Below are positions 7,367 to 15,710 of a stretch of DNA of 39,092 nucleotides, piece by piece. The first letter of the stretch is position 1; every line of letters begins with the position of its first letter. Source of the stretch: Muribaculaceae bacterium (GTDB taxonomy: Bacteria; Bacteroidota; Bacteroidia; Bacteroidales; Muribaculaceae); contig JAIECF010000064.1 of the NCBI GenBank assembly GCA_029068655.1, positions 1-39,092 of the forward strand. Reading direction: 5' to 3'. A program made the position numbers and the translations under genes. The notes below the pieces were generated by a model, which ran no database searches, was not told the DNA's origin, and saw only the letters and a program-made list of their open reading frames with translations.

Positions 7367-9145
7367 TTATTTGTAGATAGGTCCGTAGGCCGCGCATGCG
7401 CGGTAGTCAGCACCCTCCTTGTCCATGCCGAAAGCATTCCAGGAAGCAGGACGGAAGATCTTATCTTCCTCAACGTTGTGCATGCAGACCGGGATGCGGA
7501 GTATGGATGCGAGGGTGATCAGATCCTGGCCAATGTGACCGTAGGATATGGCTCCGTGGTTTGCACCCCAGTTGTTCATGACTGAATATACATCCTTGAA
7601 CGCATCGCGGTCGGGACAGAGGCGGGGCACGAACCATGTAGTGGGCCAGGTCGGATCGGTACGCATATCGAGCACCTTGTTGATCTCCGGATCGACTTCC
7701 GCAGTCCAACCTTCAGCTATCTGAAGAACCGGACCAAGACCTTTCACAAGGTTAAGACGCATCATAGTGACCGGCATGCCTCCCTTCGTGAGGAAGTTGG
7801 AGGAGAAGCCGCCTCCACGGAAGTAGTCGCGGTCTGCGGGATACCAAGTAGTGGCACCGAGACACTTCTCTACATCCTCATCGGTCATCTCCCAGTGAGG
7901 CTTCATGACAGGAACACCGGAAGCATCGACGGAGCAGCCGGTTCCATCGAGAGTAGTGGCTCCGGAGTTGATGAGATGTATCATGCCGCCGGATGCCCTT
8001 CCGGTGAGTTCCTTACCGGTAACACGATAGACAGCCTCAGGGCTCCAATATGTGCGCACGTCGCTGAAGAACTGCGCACGATTGGTCAGAAGATGGCCGA
8101 AAAGCATGGCCACTCCGTTGCAAGCATCATTTTCGGTAGCCAGCACAAATGCCTCGCGAATGCCGTTCCAGTCAAACGACGTATTGAGCAGAGCCTCGGT
8201 AAAGTCACCGTTGGGATAGAAATCAGTCCACTGGCGCTGACCCTGGAAACCACCGGCAATGGCATTGTGTCCGAGAGCCTCTTCCTTAAAGCCCATTTCC
8301 TTCAGTTTCGGATTTCCCTTCAGAAGGTCGCGCACGATGAGGGTCATCTTAACCACGAATTCCCAGTCGGCATCCTTCTGCTCTCTGGTCTTCTTTTTCT
8401 CCTCGCGGTTCTTGAAGTCTTCGCCCTCGCGGGGTTTGCAGTATTTCTCAGTCCAGGCCATAGCCTTCTCATACTCCTCCTTGTCGTAGATTCCTTCTGT
8501 CATTCGGCGGATAAGCTCGGTAGCGTCGACGGATTCAGTGCGCATGCCGAGATATTCCTGGAAAAAGTCTGGATTTACGATGGAGCCTGCGATACCCATC
8601 GAAACGGAACCGATGGAAAGGTAGGACTTGCCACGCATGAGAGCAACAGCAAGAGCGGCGCGTGCAAAACGGAGAAGTTTCTCCTGCACGTCAGATGGAA
8701 TGGAATTGTCGTCAAGATCCTGAACGTTACGGCCATAGATGCCGAATGCGGGCAGTCCTTTCTGAGCATGTGCGGCAAGCACAGCTGCGAGATATACGGC
8801 ACCCGGGCGTTCCGTACCGTTGAATCCCCATACAGCCTTAGGCCAGTGGGGATGCATATCCATGGTCTCCGAACCGTAGCACCAGCAGCTGGTCACGGTG
8901 ATGGTGGCGCCGACACCTTCGCGCTCGAACTTCTCAGCACATGCGGCCGTCTCGGGGAATCGGCCGATAGTGCCGTCGGCAATCACACACTCCACGGGAG
9001 AGCCGTCGGGATAACGAAGATTGGAAGAAATAAGGTTAGCTACCGCCTTTGCAAGATTCATCGTCTTGTCTTCAAGACTCTCACGGATACCGCCCTGACG
9101 CGCGTCGATAGTGGGGCGTATGCCGATTTTTGGGTATTTTACCAT
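7367..9145 (-). CDS. fucI: L-fucose isomerase
   Basis: A 592-residue cytoplasmic enzyme converting L-fucose to L-fuculose (family members also act on D-arabinose). Length and motifs match FucI throughout: N-terminal [20 protein letters not shown], a central [12 protein letters not shown] segment, and the metal ligands at the expected places: Glu about 337 (in ATENDACNG), Asp about 362 (in SDVRTYW) and His about 530 (in NHGAISYGH). The ATG at 9145 precedes the conserved N-terminus directly. The gene leads the fucI-fucP pair. Fuculokinase and fuculose-1-phosphate aldolase are not in the neighbourhood, nor is a FucR-type regulator. Confidence 0.96.
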   Translation of the reverse strand: MVKYPKIGIRPTIDARQGGIRESLEDKTMNLAKAVANLISSNLRYPDGSPVECVIADGTIGRFPETAACAEKFEREGVGATITVTSCWCYGSETMDMHPHWPKAVWGFNGTERPGAVYLAAVLAAHAQKGLPAFGIYGRNVQDLDDNSIPSDVQEKLLRFARAALAVALMRGKSYLSIGSVSMGIAGSIVNPDFFQEYLGMRTESVDATELIRRMTEGIYDKEEYEKAMAWTEKYCKPREGEDFKNREEKKKTREQKDADWEFVVKMTLIVRDLLKGNPKLKEMGFKEEALGHNAIAGGFQGQRQWTDFYPNGDFTEALLNTSFDWNGIREAFVLATENDACNGVAMLFGHLLTNRAQFFSDVRTYWSPEAVYRVTGKELTGRASGGMIHLINSGATTLDGTGCSVDASGVPVMKPHWEMTDEDVEKCLGATTWYPADRDYFRGGGFSSNFLTKGGMPVTMMRLNLVKGLGPVLQIAEGWTAEVDPEINKVLDMRTDPTWPTTWFVPRLCPDRDAFKDVYSVMNNWGANHGAISYGHIGQDLITLASILRIPVCMHNVEEDKIFRPASWNAFGMDKEGADYRACAAYGPIYK

Positions 9146-9223
9146 GAGTTTGTCAGTTGTTAAGTTGTTGAGTTATTAAGTAGTTATTAAGTAGTCTGTC
9201 CTCGCCGAGGCTCGGATCATAAA

Positions 9224-9231
9224 CAAAAATA
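9224..9231 (-). promoter_or_regulatory. Possible -7 box of fucI
   Basis: Minus-strand TATTTTTG fits TAnnTTTG, about 80 nt upstream of the fucI ATG, but there is no matching -33 element at the usual distance. The 9146-9200 leader also has an AGTT-rich repeat of about 8-bp period. Confidence 0.35.
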
Positions 9232-9263
9232 ATAAAAATAATATTGTGGAGAAAAGTCAGAAA

Positions 9264-9295
9264 GGACCTGCTACGTGGGAGTCACGCAGCAGGCC
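9264..9295 (-). terminator. Terminator after the BI-1 family gene
   Basis: On the minus strand GGCCTGCTGCGTG pairs with CACGTAGCAGGTCC around a 5-nt loop and is followed by an interrupted T-rich stretch. It separates the argS/BI-1 unit from fucI. Confidence 0.75.
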
Positions 9296-9309
9296 CCGGG
9301 TATCGTATT

Positions 9310-10035
9310 TTAGTCACGGTTGCCGCCGAAAATGCGCAGGAGGAAGAGGAAGAGGTTGATGAAGTCGAGATAGAGGTTCATCGCACCCATTGTAGCAAGC
9401 TTGTCGGCGAGAACCGGGTCAAGGTTGGCGGCCGACAGCTGTTTCACCTGCTGGGTATCCCAGGCTGTAAGGCCGGTGAAGATGAGCACACCAACAATAG
9501 ATATGATGTAGCTCATAGTGCTGCTGTGCAGGAACATGTTGACAAGCATGGCGATGATGAGACCGAAAAGGGCCATCATCAGGAACGAACCCATCTTGGT
9601 GAGGTCAGCCTTCGTGAAATATCCATAGACTGTCATAGCTCCGAATGTTCCGGCGGTAATGAAGAATGTAGCCACGATGGCCGACATCTTATAGGCAAGG
9701 AATATAGCGCTTAGGAAGGTGCCCATCAAGGCAGAGTATACTAAGAAAAGCGCGAGCACCGTTCCGCTCGACATCTTCATCATTCTTACCGGGATGAGGA
9801 TGGCCATTGCAAACATGGCAATGATAAGGCCCCACATCACGAACTGATTGCCGAAGATGATATTCAGCATGGCCGGGCTTGATGCCACGCCGAGGGCGCA
9901 GAAGGCCGACACAAGGAGTCCGATCGTCATGCGGACATATACACGCTTCATGACCGAATTGGTCTGGGTCTTGACTGCAGACTGTCCGTAGTAGGGAGGA
10001 GGAGTCTGCTGAGGATTATTGTAATCTGGATACAT
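9310..10035 (-). CDS. Bax inhibitor-1/YccA family membrane protein
   Basis: A 241-residue protein with a short polar N-terminus rich in Pro, Gln and Tyr, then seven hydrophobic segments. Family hallmarks are the RMTIGLLVSA first helix, the AWDTQQVK segment and the final NLYLDFINLFLFLLRIFG helix. The two Asp residues in AWDTQ and YLDFIN correspond to the di-aspartyl pH sensor described for bacterial TMBIM proteins such as YetJ, so a pH-sensitive calcium leak is the family expectation. It lies 120 bp downstream of argS on the same strand and is followed by a terminator. Confidence 0.93.
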   Translation of the reverse strand: MYPDYNNPQQTPPPYYGQSAVKTQTNSVMKRVYVRMTIGLLVSAFCALGVASSPAMLNIIFGNQFVMWGLIIAMFAMAILIPVRMMKMSSGTVLALFLVYSALMGTFLSAIFLAYKMSAIVATFFITAGTFGAMTVYGYFTKADLTKMGSFLMMALFGLIIAMLVNMFLHSSTMSYIISIVGVLIFTGLTAWDTQQVKQLSAANLDPVLADKLATMGAMNLYLDFINLFLFLLRIFGGNRD

Positions 10036-10043
10036 ATTTTTAA

Positions 10044-10098
10044 GTTTTTTCGTTTTTCGTTTTCCGTTTTCCGTTTTCCGTTTTTCGTTTTTCGTTTT
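10044..10098 (-). repeat. GTTTTCC/GTTTTTC heptamer array before the BI-1 gene
   Basis: About seven 7-bp units run up to about 9 nt upstream of the minus-strand ATG at 10035. On the coding strand the units read GGAAAAC or GAAAAAC. Unlike most arrays in the window, this one carries no stop codons. Confidence 0.9.
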
Positions 10099-10155
10099 AA
10101 GGTCTTTGAGCTACTACAGTATTATAGACACAGAAACATGGCTTTAGGTTTAATC

Positions 10156-11937
10156 CTACATTCTATCAGGCATCTCCATTCCGAGAAGGGCCACACCGGT
10201 CTTCAGGGTGCGAGCCACAACATAGCTCAGAAGAAGGCGGAGCTGACGCACGGCTGGATTCTCTTCCTTAAGTATGCTGTAATCATGATAGAAACGGTTG
10301 TATTCCTTAGCGAGATCGAAGCAGTAGTTGGCGATAAGCGAAGGACTGTAGGTGCGTCCCGCCTCCTTAACCACTTCAGGGAAGTCGGCGACCTTCTGAA
10401 TGAGTGCGGATTCAACCTCATTCGGGATAGCAGCCGGCATATAGAGTGGATCGAAATCATCGCCGGCCCGGCGAAGCACCGACTGCACGCGCGCGTAGGT
10501 ATACTGAAGGAAGGGTCCGGTATTTCCGTTGAAATCGATCGATTCCTTAGGATTGAAGAGCATGTTCTTGCGCGGGTCCACTTTCAGTAGGAAATATTTC
10601 AAGGCTCCCATTCCCACGATACGCGCAACTTCGGCACGTTCATCCTCCGGCATGTCGGCGAAACGTTCGGCCCCGGTCTCGGCGGCGTCGGCTATCATCT
10701 TGTCGATAAGATCGTCGGCATCGACCACCGTTCCTTCGCGGCTCTTCATCTTGCCTTCGGGAAGCTCCACCATGCCGTAGGAGAAATGGGTGAGGTCTTT
10801 TCCCCACTTGAAACCGAGTTTGTCGAGAAGCAGCGAAAGCACCTGGAAGTGATAGTTCTGCTCGTTGCCCACTACATAGATCATCTTATCGATAGGAAAG
10901 TCCTGATAGCGAAGCTTGGCAGTGCCGATATCCTGAGTCATATAGACGGAAGTGCCGTCGGCACGCAGCAGAAGCTTATGGTCAAGACCGTCAGGCGTCA
11001 GATCTGCCCATACAGATCCATCTTCCTTACGGTACATTATGCCTTCGTCGAGCCCTTTAAGCACCAGGTCCTTGCCCTGAAGATAGGTGTCGCTTTCGTA
11101 ATATATCTTATCGAAGGATACGCCAAGCCGCTTGTAGGTCTCGTCGAAACCTTCATAGACCCATTCGTTCATCATCTTCCAGAGGTCGCGCACCTCCTTA
11201 TCGCCGGCTTCCCACTTGCGGAGCATCTCGCGAGCCTCGAGCATAAGCGGAGACTTAGCCTTAGCCTCGTCTTCACTGATACCATCCTTTTCCATAAGCT
11301 CCTTCACCTCTTCCTTGAAATGCCTGTCGAAAAGCACATAGAAGTCTCCGATAAGGTGATCACCTTTCTTTCCGGTAGATTCCGGGGTGGCTCCGTCGCC
11401 CCATTTCTTCCATGCGAGCATCGACTTGCAGATATGAATGCCTCGATCGTTGACTATATTGGTCTTCACTACCTTATGACCGTTGGCCTCAAGGATGAGA
11501 GCGAGTGAATATCCGAGGAGGTTATTGCGGACATGTCCGAGATGGAGCGGCTTATTGGTATTGGGACTCGAGTATTCCACCATTACGAGATCAGAGTTCT
11601 CGTCGGCCCTGCGGATTCCGAATTCCGGATCCTCCGCGATGCCGTGGAGGGTAGTGAGCCAGAAAGTCGGGTTGACAGAGATGTTGAGGAATCCCTTTAC
11701 AACATTGAACTTCTCTACGGCAGGCACATTAGCGACAAGCCACTCTCCTATTTCTGAGGCTGTCGCTTCGGGCGACTTACGTGATGCCTTGAGGAACGGA
11801 AACGCCATAATAGTCAGGTTTCCTTCGAATTCCTTCTTCGTCTGCTGCGGCTGTATCTTGTCAGCGGGGAAATCGAGGGCGTAGAGCGCCTTTACGGCAT
11901 CGCTCACACCCTGCGTGATAATCGATTCGATTTTCAT
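10156..11937 (-). CDS. argS: Arginyl-tRNA synthetase
   Basis: A 593-residue class I aminoacyl-tRNA synthetase charging tRNA-Arg. The N-terminal Add-1 domain spans about 1-110. The HIGH signature is present as HLGH (132-135) after EYSSPNTNKPL, the KMSKS-like loop is GKMKSREGT (about 396), and the C-terminal DALR anticodon-binding domain ends in ALLGMEMPDRM. Length matches the family. A strong promoter at 11963-11994 gives a leader of about 20 nt, and the BI-1 gene follows. Confidence 0.97.
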   Translation of the reverse strand: MKIESIITQGVSDAVKALYALDFPADKIQPQQTKKEFEGNLTIMAFPFLKASRKSPEATASEIGEWLVANVPAVEKFNVVKGFLNISVNPTFWLTTLHGIAEDPEFGIRRADENSDLVMVEYSSPNTNKPLHLGHVRNNLLGYSLALILEANGHKVVKTNIVNDRGIHICKSMLAWKKWGDGATPESTGKKGDHLIGDFYVLFDRHFKEEVKELMEKDGISEDEAKAKSPLMLEAREMLRKWEAGDKEVRDLWKMMNEWVYEGFDETYKRLGVSFDKIYYESDTYLQGKDLVLKGLDEGIMYRKEDGSVWADLTPDGLDHKLLLRADGTSVYMTQDIGTAKLRYQDFPIDKMIYVVGNEQNYHFQVLSLLLDKLGFKWGKDLTHFSYGMVELPEGKMKSREGTVVDADDLIDKMIADAAETGAERFADMPEDERAEVARIVGMGALKYFLLKVDPRKNMLFNPKESIDFNGNTGPFLQYTYARVQSVLRRAGDDFDPLYMPAAIPNEVESALIQKVADFPEVVKEAGRTYSPSLIANYCFDLAKEYNRFYHDYSILKEENPAVRQLRLLLSYVVARTLKTGVALLGMEMPDRM

Positions 11938-11962
11938 TGCTTTATATTGTCTGTTGAGTATG

Positions 11963-11994
11963 CAAATTTAACAATAAATACCGACATAAGCAAA
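11963..11994 (-). promoter_or_regulatory. Promoter of argS
   Basis: On the minus strand TTTG (11991-11994) and TAAATTTG (11963-11970) are separated by 20 bp, a full match to the Bacteroidetes housekeeping promoter. Confidence 0.85.
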
Positions 11995-12001
11995 TAAAAA
12001 T

Positions 12002-12041
12002 AAAAAATGCCGGCTCCATGCATGCGGATGCAAGGAACCGG
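12002..12041 (-). terminator. Terminator after the HU gene
   Basis: The minus strand reads CCGGTTCC paired with GGAGCCGG, extended by partly paired TTGCAT/ATGCAT, then a T-rich tail. It ends the HU transcript just before the argS promoter. Confidence 0.8.
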
Positions 12042-12072
12042 AAATTTATAATGGGAATGCGGGATATTCAAA

Positions 12073-12336
12073 TCACTTGCCAAGACCATCGGCAGGTTTG
12101 AACTTAACCACCTTGCGGGCCTCGATCTGGATCTTTTCCTTAGTACGCGGATTGATGCCTTCACGAGCGGGTTTCTCCTGCACTGAGAATGTGCCGAAGC
12201 CAATGAGCTGCACTTTGTCTTCGTTGGCGAGAGCCTGTTCGATTGATTCGAGCACTGCGTCAAGAGCCTTCTTGGAATCCACCTTGCTGAGACCGGCTTT
12301 CGCAGCGATTTCATTGACGAGATCTGTCTTGTTCAT
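12073..12336 (-). CDS. HU-family DNA-binding protein
   Basis: An 87-residue histone-like protein. It shows the HU fold pattern: MNKTDLVNEIAAKAGLSK helix pair, IGFGTFSV, then the beta-arm region with the PRTKEKI segment including the intercalating Pro, and the closing VVKFKPADGLGK. It should bind and bend DNA as a dimer and act as a nucleoid protein. It is a single-gene unit with its own strong promoter (12404-12434) and terminator (12002-12041). Confidence 0.95.
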   Translation of the reverse strand: MNKTDLVNEIAAKAGLSKVDSKKALDAVLESIEQALANEDKVQLIGFGTFSVQEKPAREGINPRTKEKIQIEARKVVKFKPADGLGK

Positions 12337-12403
12337 AATTCTTAATTTAGGGTTATAATTTCAAATATTTATTATTCTTTATAATTTAACGCTTTTCAAG
12401 ACG

Positions 12404-12434
12404 CAAATATAGTGTTAAAAACGTTAATGGCAAA
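12404..12434 (-). promoter_or_regulatory. Promoter of the HU gene
   Basis: Minus-strand TTTG (12431-12434) and TATATTTG (12404-12411) are 19 bp apart, a consensus promoter placing the transcript start about 60 nt upstream of the ATG. Confidence 0.85.
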
Positions 12435-12516
12435 CTTTTCTAAGAAAAAAATTTAAAAAAAATATAAAATTATGCGATTTTAATCCTTCCACGCCGTAAA
12501 TGCGGACTAAAATTGC

Positions 12517-12524
12517 TAAATTTG
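12517..12524 (+). promoter_or_regulatory. -7 box of the rhomboid operon
   Basis: TAAATTTG matches TAnnTTTG and lies 37 bp before the ATG at 12561. No clear -33 TTTG is found. It makes any start upstream of 12530 unlikely for the first rhomboid gene. Confidence 0.55.
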
Positions 12525-12560
12525 CATTCTGAAACAATTACGAACCCAAAAGCAGAATCA

Positions 12561-13328
12561 ATGTACGACGGCTCATCGACAGGCGGCTGGTGGCGTTCCA
12601 TCCCCCCTGTGACCAAAAACCTTATAATAATCAACCTGATCATCTGGCTCGCGGAAATACTCGTGCCAGGCTTCTCACGCACACTCGTAGACAGGCTTGG
12701 CCTCCATATGTTTGGAAGCTCCCTGTTCAATCCCGCACAGCTGCTGACCTATATGTTCATGCATGATCCCCACAGCCCCGCCCACATACTCTTCAATATG
12801 TTCTCGCTGTGGATGTTCGGCAGAATTCTCGAGCAGGTGTGGGGAGCCAAACGCTTCCTCGTCTTCTATATCGTCTGCGGCGTAGGCGCAGCTCTCGTGC
12901 AGGAGGGTGTGTGGGAACTTACATGGAAATCCGACTATATAGGGGGGATTGCAAGGCTCAACGGACTGACCACCGAACACATGACGGAAATCGTGAATGC
13001 GGCGGTAAACAGCGGCGATGCAAAATGGATCGACGCCATATCCGATTTCAAGTCGATGATGGTGACCATAGGAGCCTCGGGTGCAATCTACGGCATTCTG
13101 CTCGGATTTGCCTTCACTTTCCCCGACATGCCGCTATATTTCTTCTTCATACCGGTGCCAATAAAGGCCAAATACATGGTGATCGGCTACGGAGTGATCG
13201 AGTTTTTCCTCGGCGTGAGCGGGAGTGTCAGCACCGTGGCGCATTTCGCCCATCTCGGCGGCATGCTCTTCGGCATATTCATGCTTCTTTACTGGAAAAA
13301 GAAAGGGACACTGCACCGCTACCGCTAA
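12561..13328 (+). CDS. Rhomboid family intramembrane serine protease 1
   Basis: A 255-residue membrane protein. The family marks are an HxxxN motif (AHILFNM, His75 and Asn79), a WGAKRFLVFY loop, the nucleophile motif GASGAIYG (Ser173) and the general base in AHFAHLGG (His231). Rhomboids cut transmembrane helices inside the membrane. About 45 residues between two membrane helices (about 130-172) form a hydrophilic insertion. ATG 12561 is chosen because the -7 box at 12517-12524 lies inside the longer possible frame that begins at a TTG. A second rhomboid gene follows after 92 bp, suggesting an operon. Confidence 0.93.
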   Translation: MYDGSSTGGWWRSIPPVTKNLIIINLIIWLAEILVPGFSRTLVDRLGLHMFGSSLFNPAQLLTYMFMHDPHSPAHILFNMFSLWMFGRILEQVWGAKRFLVFYIVCGVGAALVQEGVWELTWKSDYIGGIARLNGLTTEHMTEIVNAAVNSGDAKWIDAISDFKSMMVTIGASGAIYGILLGFAFTFPDMPLYFFFIPVPIKAKYMVIGYGVIEFFLGVSGSVSTVAHFAHLGGMLFGIFMLLYWKKKGTLHRYR

Positions 13329-13332
13329 AGGA

Positions 13333-13367
13333 ATGCACAATGCATAATTGATAATGCATAATTGCCA
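13333..13367 (+). repeat. ATGCATA/ATTGATA heptamers between the rhomboid genes
   Basis: Units ATGCACA, ATGCATA, ATTGATA, ATGCATA and ATTGCCA continue in 7-bp phase from the stop codon of the first rhomboid gene (TAAAGGA, 13326-13332). Confidence 0.8.
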
Positions 13368-13420
13368 TCCAACAGCCGGGACTTGTATTGTGAACGAAGC
13401 ATTGATAAAAGAACGTAAGT

Positions 13421-14251
13421 ATGAATTTCTACAACAAGTATTTCGGAGGCAGCGTGCTGCTGGCCTGGCTAACCATCGGGTTGGTGGCGGTATGGCTGAT
13501 TGTGACAGTAATGATGCTGGCCGGAAGACTCCTTCATTTCTATGTGCCGGTAGCCGAATGGCTGACCCTCCCTTCCTTGTTTCCCCTCTTCCTGACGCGC
13601 CCCTGGACACTCGCCACATATATGGCTGTGCATTTCGATGTGCTCCATATGCTCTTCAATGTGCTCTGGCTCTATTGGTTTGGGAGAATAATGCTTCTTA
13701 CGCTAAGAGAGCGCCATCTCGCCGCAGCTTTCGCCGGAGGGGGCATAGCGGGAGGAATTTTCTTCCTCGCTTCAGCAGCCCTGGGATATGGATCAGGATG
13801 GCTATGCGGATGCAGCGCCGCTGTGATAGCGGTGATGTGCGCTACAGCCTTGCGCCAGCCTGACCATCCGGTCAATCTTTTCCTTATAGGAGAGGTAAGG
13901 CTTAAGTGGGTGGCGGCGGCTTGCTGCATACTGACCTTTATAGGTGGCGGAGGAAATCAGGCAGCACATATTGGAGGTATGCTCTGGGGTGTAGCCTTCG
14001 GCCTGATGCTAATACATGGCATCGACGTGACGGGATGGCTTTCCAGATTGAGCGCGCACAAGGGAAGCCGCAACCCGGGAAAACCGGCAAAAAGGAATGC
14101 AGACAGAATGGTAAGGGTTCTCAGAGACCGGCAGGCAGAAATAAAAAGACTTGACGAGCTCCTCGACAAAATACGTCTATCGGGCTATGGAAGCCTTTCG
14201 GCGAGTGAGCGTAAGGAACTCAACGAGATATCCAGCCGCATCAAGAAATAG
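13421..14251 (+). CDS. Rhomboid family intramembrane serine protease 2
   Basis: A 276-residue protein with an N-terminal membrane helix and a rhomboid core. HxxxxHxxxN is present as H71...H76...N80, the nucleophile motif is GCSAAV (Ser132), where the usual GxSG ends in Ala, and the base His183 is in AAHIGGMLWG. Ser and His are both retained, so it may be active. The C-terminal 70 residues are basic then helical, ending in the LLDKIRLSGYGSLSASERK pattern often attached to Bacteroidetes rhomboids. It follows the first rhomboid gene and precedes the phosphatase-fold gene by 59 bp. Confidence 0.9.
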   Translation: MNFYNKYFGGSVLLAWLTIGLVAVWLIVTVMMLAGRLLHFYVPVAEWLTLPSLFPLFLTRPWTLATYMAVHFDVLHMLFNVLWLYWFGRIMLLTLRERHLAAAFAGGGIAGGIFFLASAALGYGSGWLCGCSAAVIAVMCATALRQPDHPVNLFLIGEVRLKWVAAACCILTFIGGGGNQAAHIGGMLWGVAFGLMLIHGIDVTGWLSRLSAHKGSRNPGKPAKRNADRMVRVLRDRQAEIKRLDELLDKIRLSGYGSLSASERKELNEISSRIKK

Positions 14252-14270
14252 ATTTTGAAGGAATCCTTAC

Positions 14271-14300
14271 ATTTAATCTTTAATATTCAATATTTAATAT
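14271..14300 (+). repeat. TTTAATC/TTTAATA heptamers
   Basis: Four 7-bp units (ATTTAATC-like, TTTAATA, TTCAATA, TTTAATA) precede the GTG start at 14311. They stay in 7-bp phase with the TAG at 14249-14251. Confidence 0.75.
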
Positions 14301-14310
14301 CTCTCACGCA

Positions 14311-15435
14311 GTGATAATCATCTCCCCCCTGATACGCCTCGCGCTCAAGATAGCGTCGATCATACTCTATATCGTCACCTTAGCTGCCGCATATGGCGGA
14401 AAGGTGAATCCGGAATATATGACAGTGCCATCGGTTCTCGTGCTCGCTCTTCCCTATCTCGCTATCGCCACCCTGCTTGCCGGCATCGGATGGCTGCTCT
14501 CCGGAAGGCTGATAATGGCGGCGCTTGCTGCACTTACTCTTTTCGGCGGATGGTCGACACTGAAAGACGTGACGCCAATAGCTTTCTCAAAACCTGCGCA
14601 GGATGAAAAGCGCACTTTCAGGATCATGACCTTCAATTCCCTTCACTTAGCCGACACTACAAAACGGGAGGCTCCCGGCAACCGCGCGATAAGATTTCTC
14701 ACCGAATGCGGCGCAGACATAATATGCCTTCAGGAACTGGTCAACCTCGAGGATCCCGGAGAAATCCACCATTGGAGCCGCGGGCTGATTGACTCTCTCT
14801 ATGCCGCCTATCCATACAGGGCCGGAGGTTCGGGCGGATGCGCCCATGACCTCAAGGTGCTTTCCAAATATCCGGTAGTGGAGAAGCCTGCCATGTGCAA
14901 GGACTCCGATGACGAGAGCTACTGGCGCCCACGGCGCCGCTGGGCACTCTTCGAGGTAGACATCAACGGCTTCAAGCTGCCATTGCTAAACTTCCACATG
15001 AGCTCCTATAATCTTACCGATACCGAACGTGAGGTAGTCACCGAGATAAAAGGAGTGCATACCGCCAGGAAAAGCTATGAGGAGTTCCGCTATGAGATAT
15101 TTCCCAAGCTTGGAGAGGCTTTCCGCACGCGCGCGAAGAACGTAACAGAAATGGTAGCCACCACTTCAGATATCGACCCGATCATCGCCTGCGGCGATTT
15201 CAACGACGTGCCCGGAAGCTGGAGCTACGGATTAATGCGCAAGGCCGGTTTCAGGGATGCCTATCCGGAGACAAGCCTCGGACCGACAAATACCTTCAAT
15301 CAGTTTCTATTTCTTTTCCACATAGACCAGATATTTTACCGAGGCACCAGAATTAAGGCCCTCAATACCAAACGCCACCGCATAAACACGTCTGACCATT
15401 ATCCTGTAGAAGCCACTTTCGAAATACTCCCTTGA
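14311..15435 (+). CDS. Membrane-anchored endonuclease/exonuclease/phosphatase family protein
   Basis: The 374-residue protein has three hydrophobic N-terminal segments (about 5-27, 38-60 and 63-82), then an EEP domain, probably outside the cytoplasm. Catalytic motifs are RIMTFNSLH (Asn109), ICLQELVN (Glu142), IACGDFNDVPGSW (about 291-303) and SDHYPVEATF (His363). The EEP fold covers nucleases, sphingomyelinase-like and inositol phosphatases, so the substrate cannot be read from sequence. The start is GTG at 14311; the next in-frame ATG would remove the first membrane helix. It is the third gene of the rhomboid run and is followed by a terminator. Confidence 0.88.
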   Translation: MIIISPLIRLALKIASIILYIVTLAAAYGGKVNPEYMTVPSVLVLALPYLAIATLLAGIGWLLSGRLIMAALAALTLFGGWSTLKDVTPIAFSKPAQDEKRTFRIMTFNSLHLADTTKREAPGNRAIRFLTECGADIICLQELVNLEDPGEIHHWSRGLIDSLYAAYPYRAGGSGGCAHDLKVLSKYPVVEKPAMCKDSDDESYWRPRRRWALFEVDINGFKLPLLNFHMSSYNLTDTEREVVTEIKGVHTARKSYEEFRYEIFPKLGEAFRTRAKNVTEMVATTSDIDPIIACGDFNDVPGSWSYGLMRKAGFRDAYPETSLGPTNTFNQFLFLFHIDQIFYRGTRIKALNTKRHRINTSDHYPVEATFEILP

Positions 15436-15476
15436 TTTTAACATTTTAATTCTTCACAAACCCCATTACATACCTA

Positions 15477-15510
15477 AATGCCTGACTCACAAGAGCCAGG
15501 CATTGTTTTT
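15477..15510 (+). terminator. Terminator of the rhomboid/EEP operon
   Basis: AATGCCTGACTC and GAGCCAGGCATT pair with one mismatch around an ACAA loop, followed by GTTTTT. The 200 bp from here to 15710 hold the ompA leader; no clean TAnnTTTG promoter was found there, only TTGTTGG...TACAATTT at 15601-15628 with short spacing. Confidence 0.85.
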
Positions 15511-15710
15511 CATACCTATATAATCCATTCAAAGACCGCCATTTTAACTTAATAAATGTTAAATATGCATTTTCTGCTCGTTTTCATTGTGCCATTTTCC
15601 TTGTTGGCGCGTTTTAATGGTACAATTTCACTGAAACGGAAACTCCTTCATTGAAGCTGTAACCAATAAACAAATCTATCTTATTTAATAACTTGAAAAA
15701 ACGCACAATT

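Noticed and set aside
7895-9163. 422-codon ORF antisense to fucI
   Set aside because: It lies wholly over the well-supported fucI gene, has no recognisable domain, and arises from fucI codon bias.
12809-13351. 180-codon ORF overlapping the first rhomboid gene in another frame
   Set aside because: Arg/His-rich translation without domain signal; the rhomboid frame has intact catalytic motifs.
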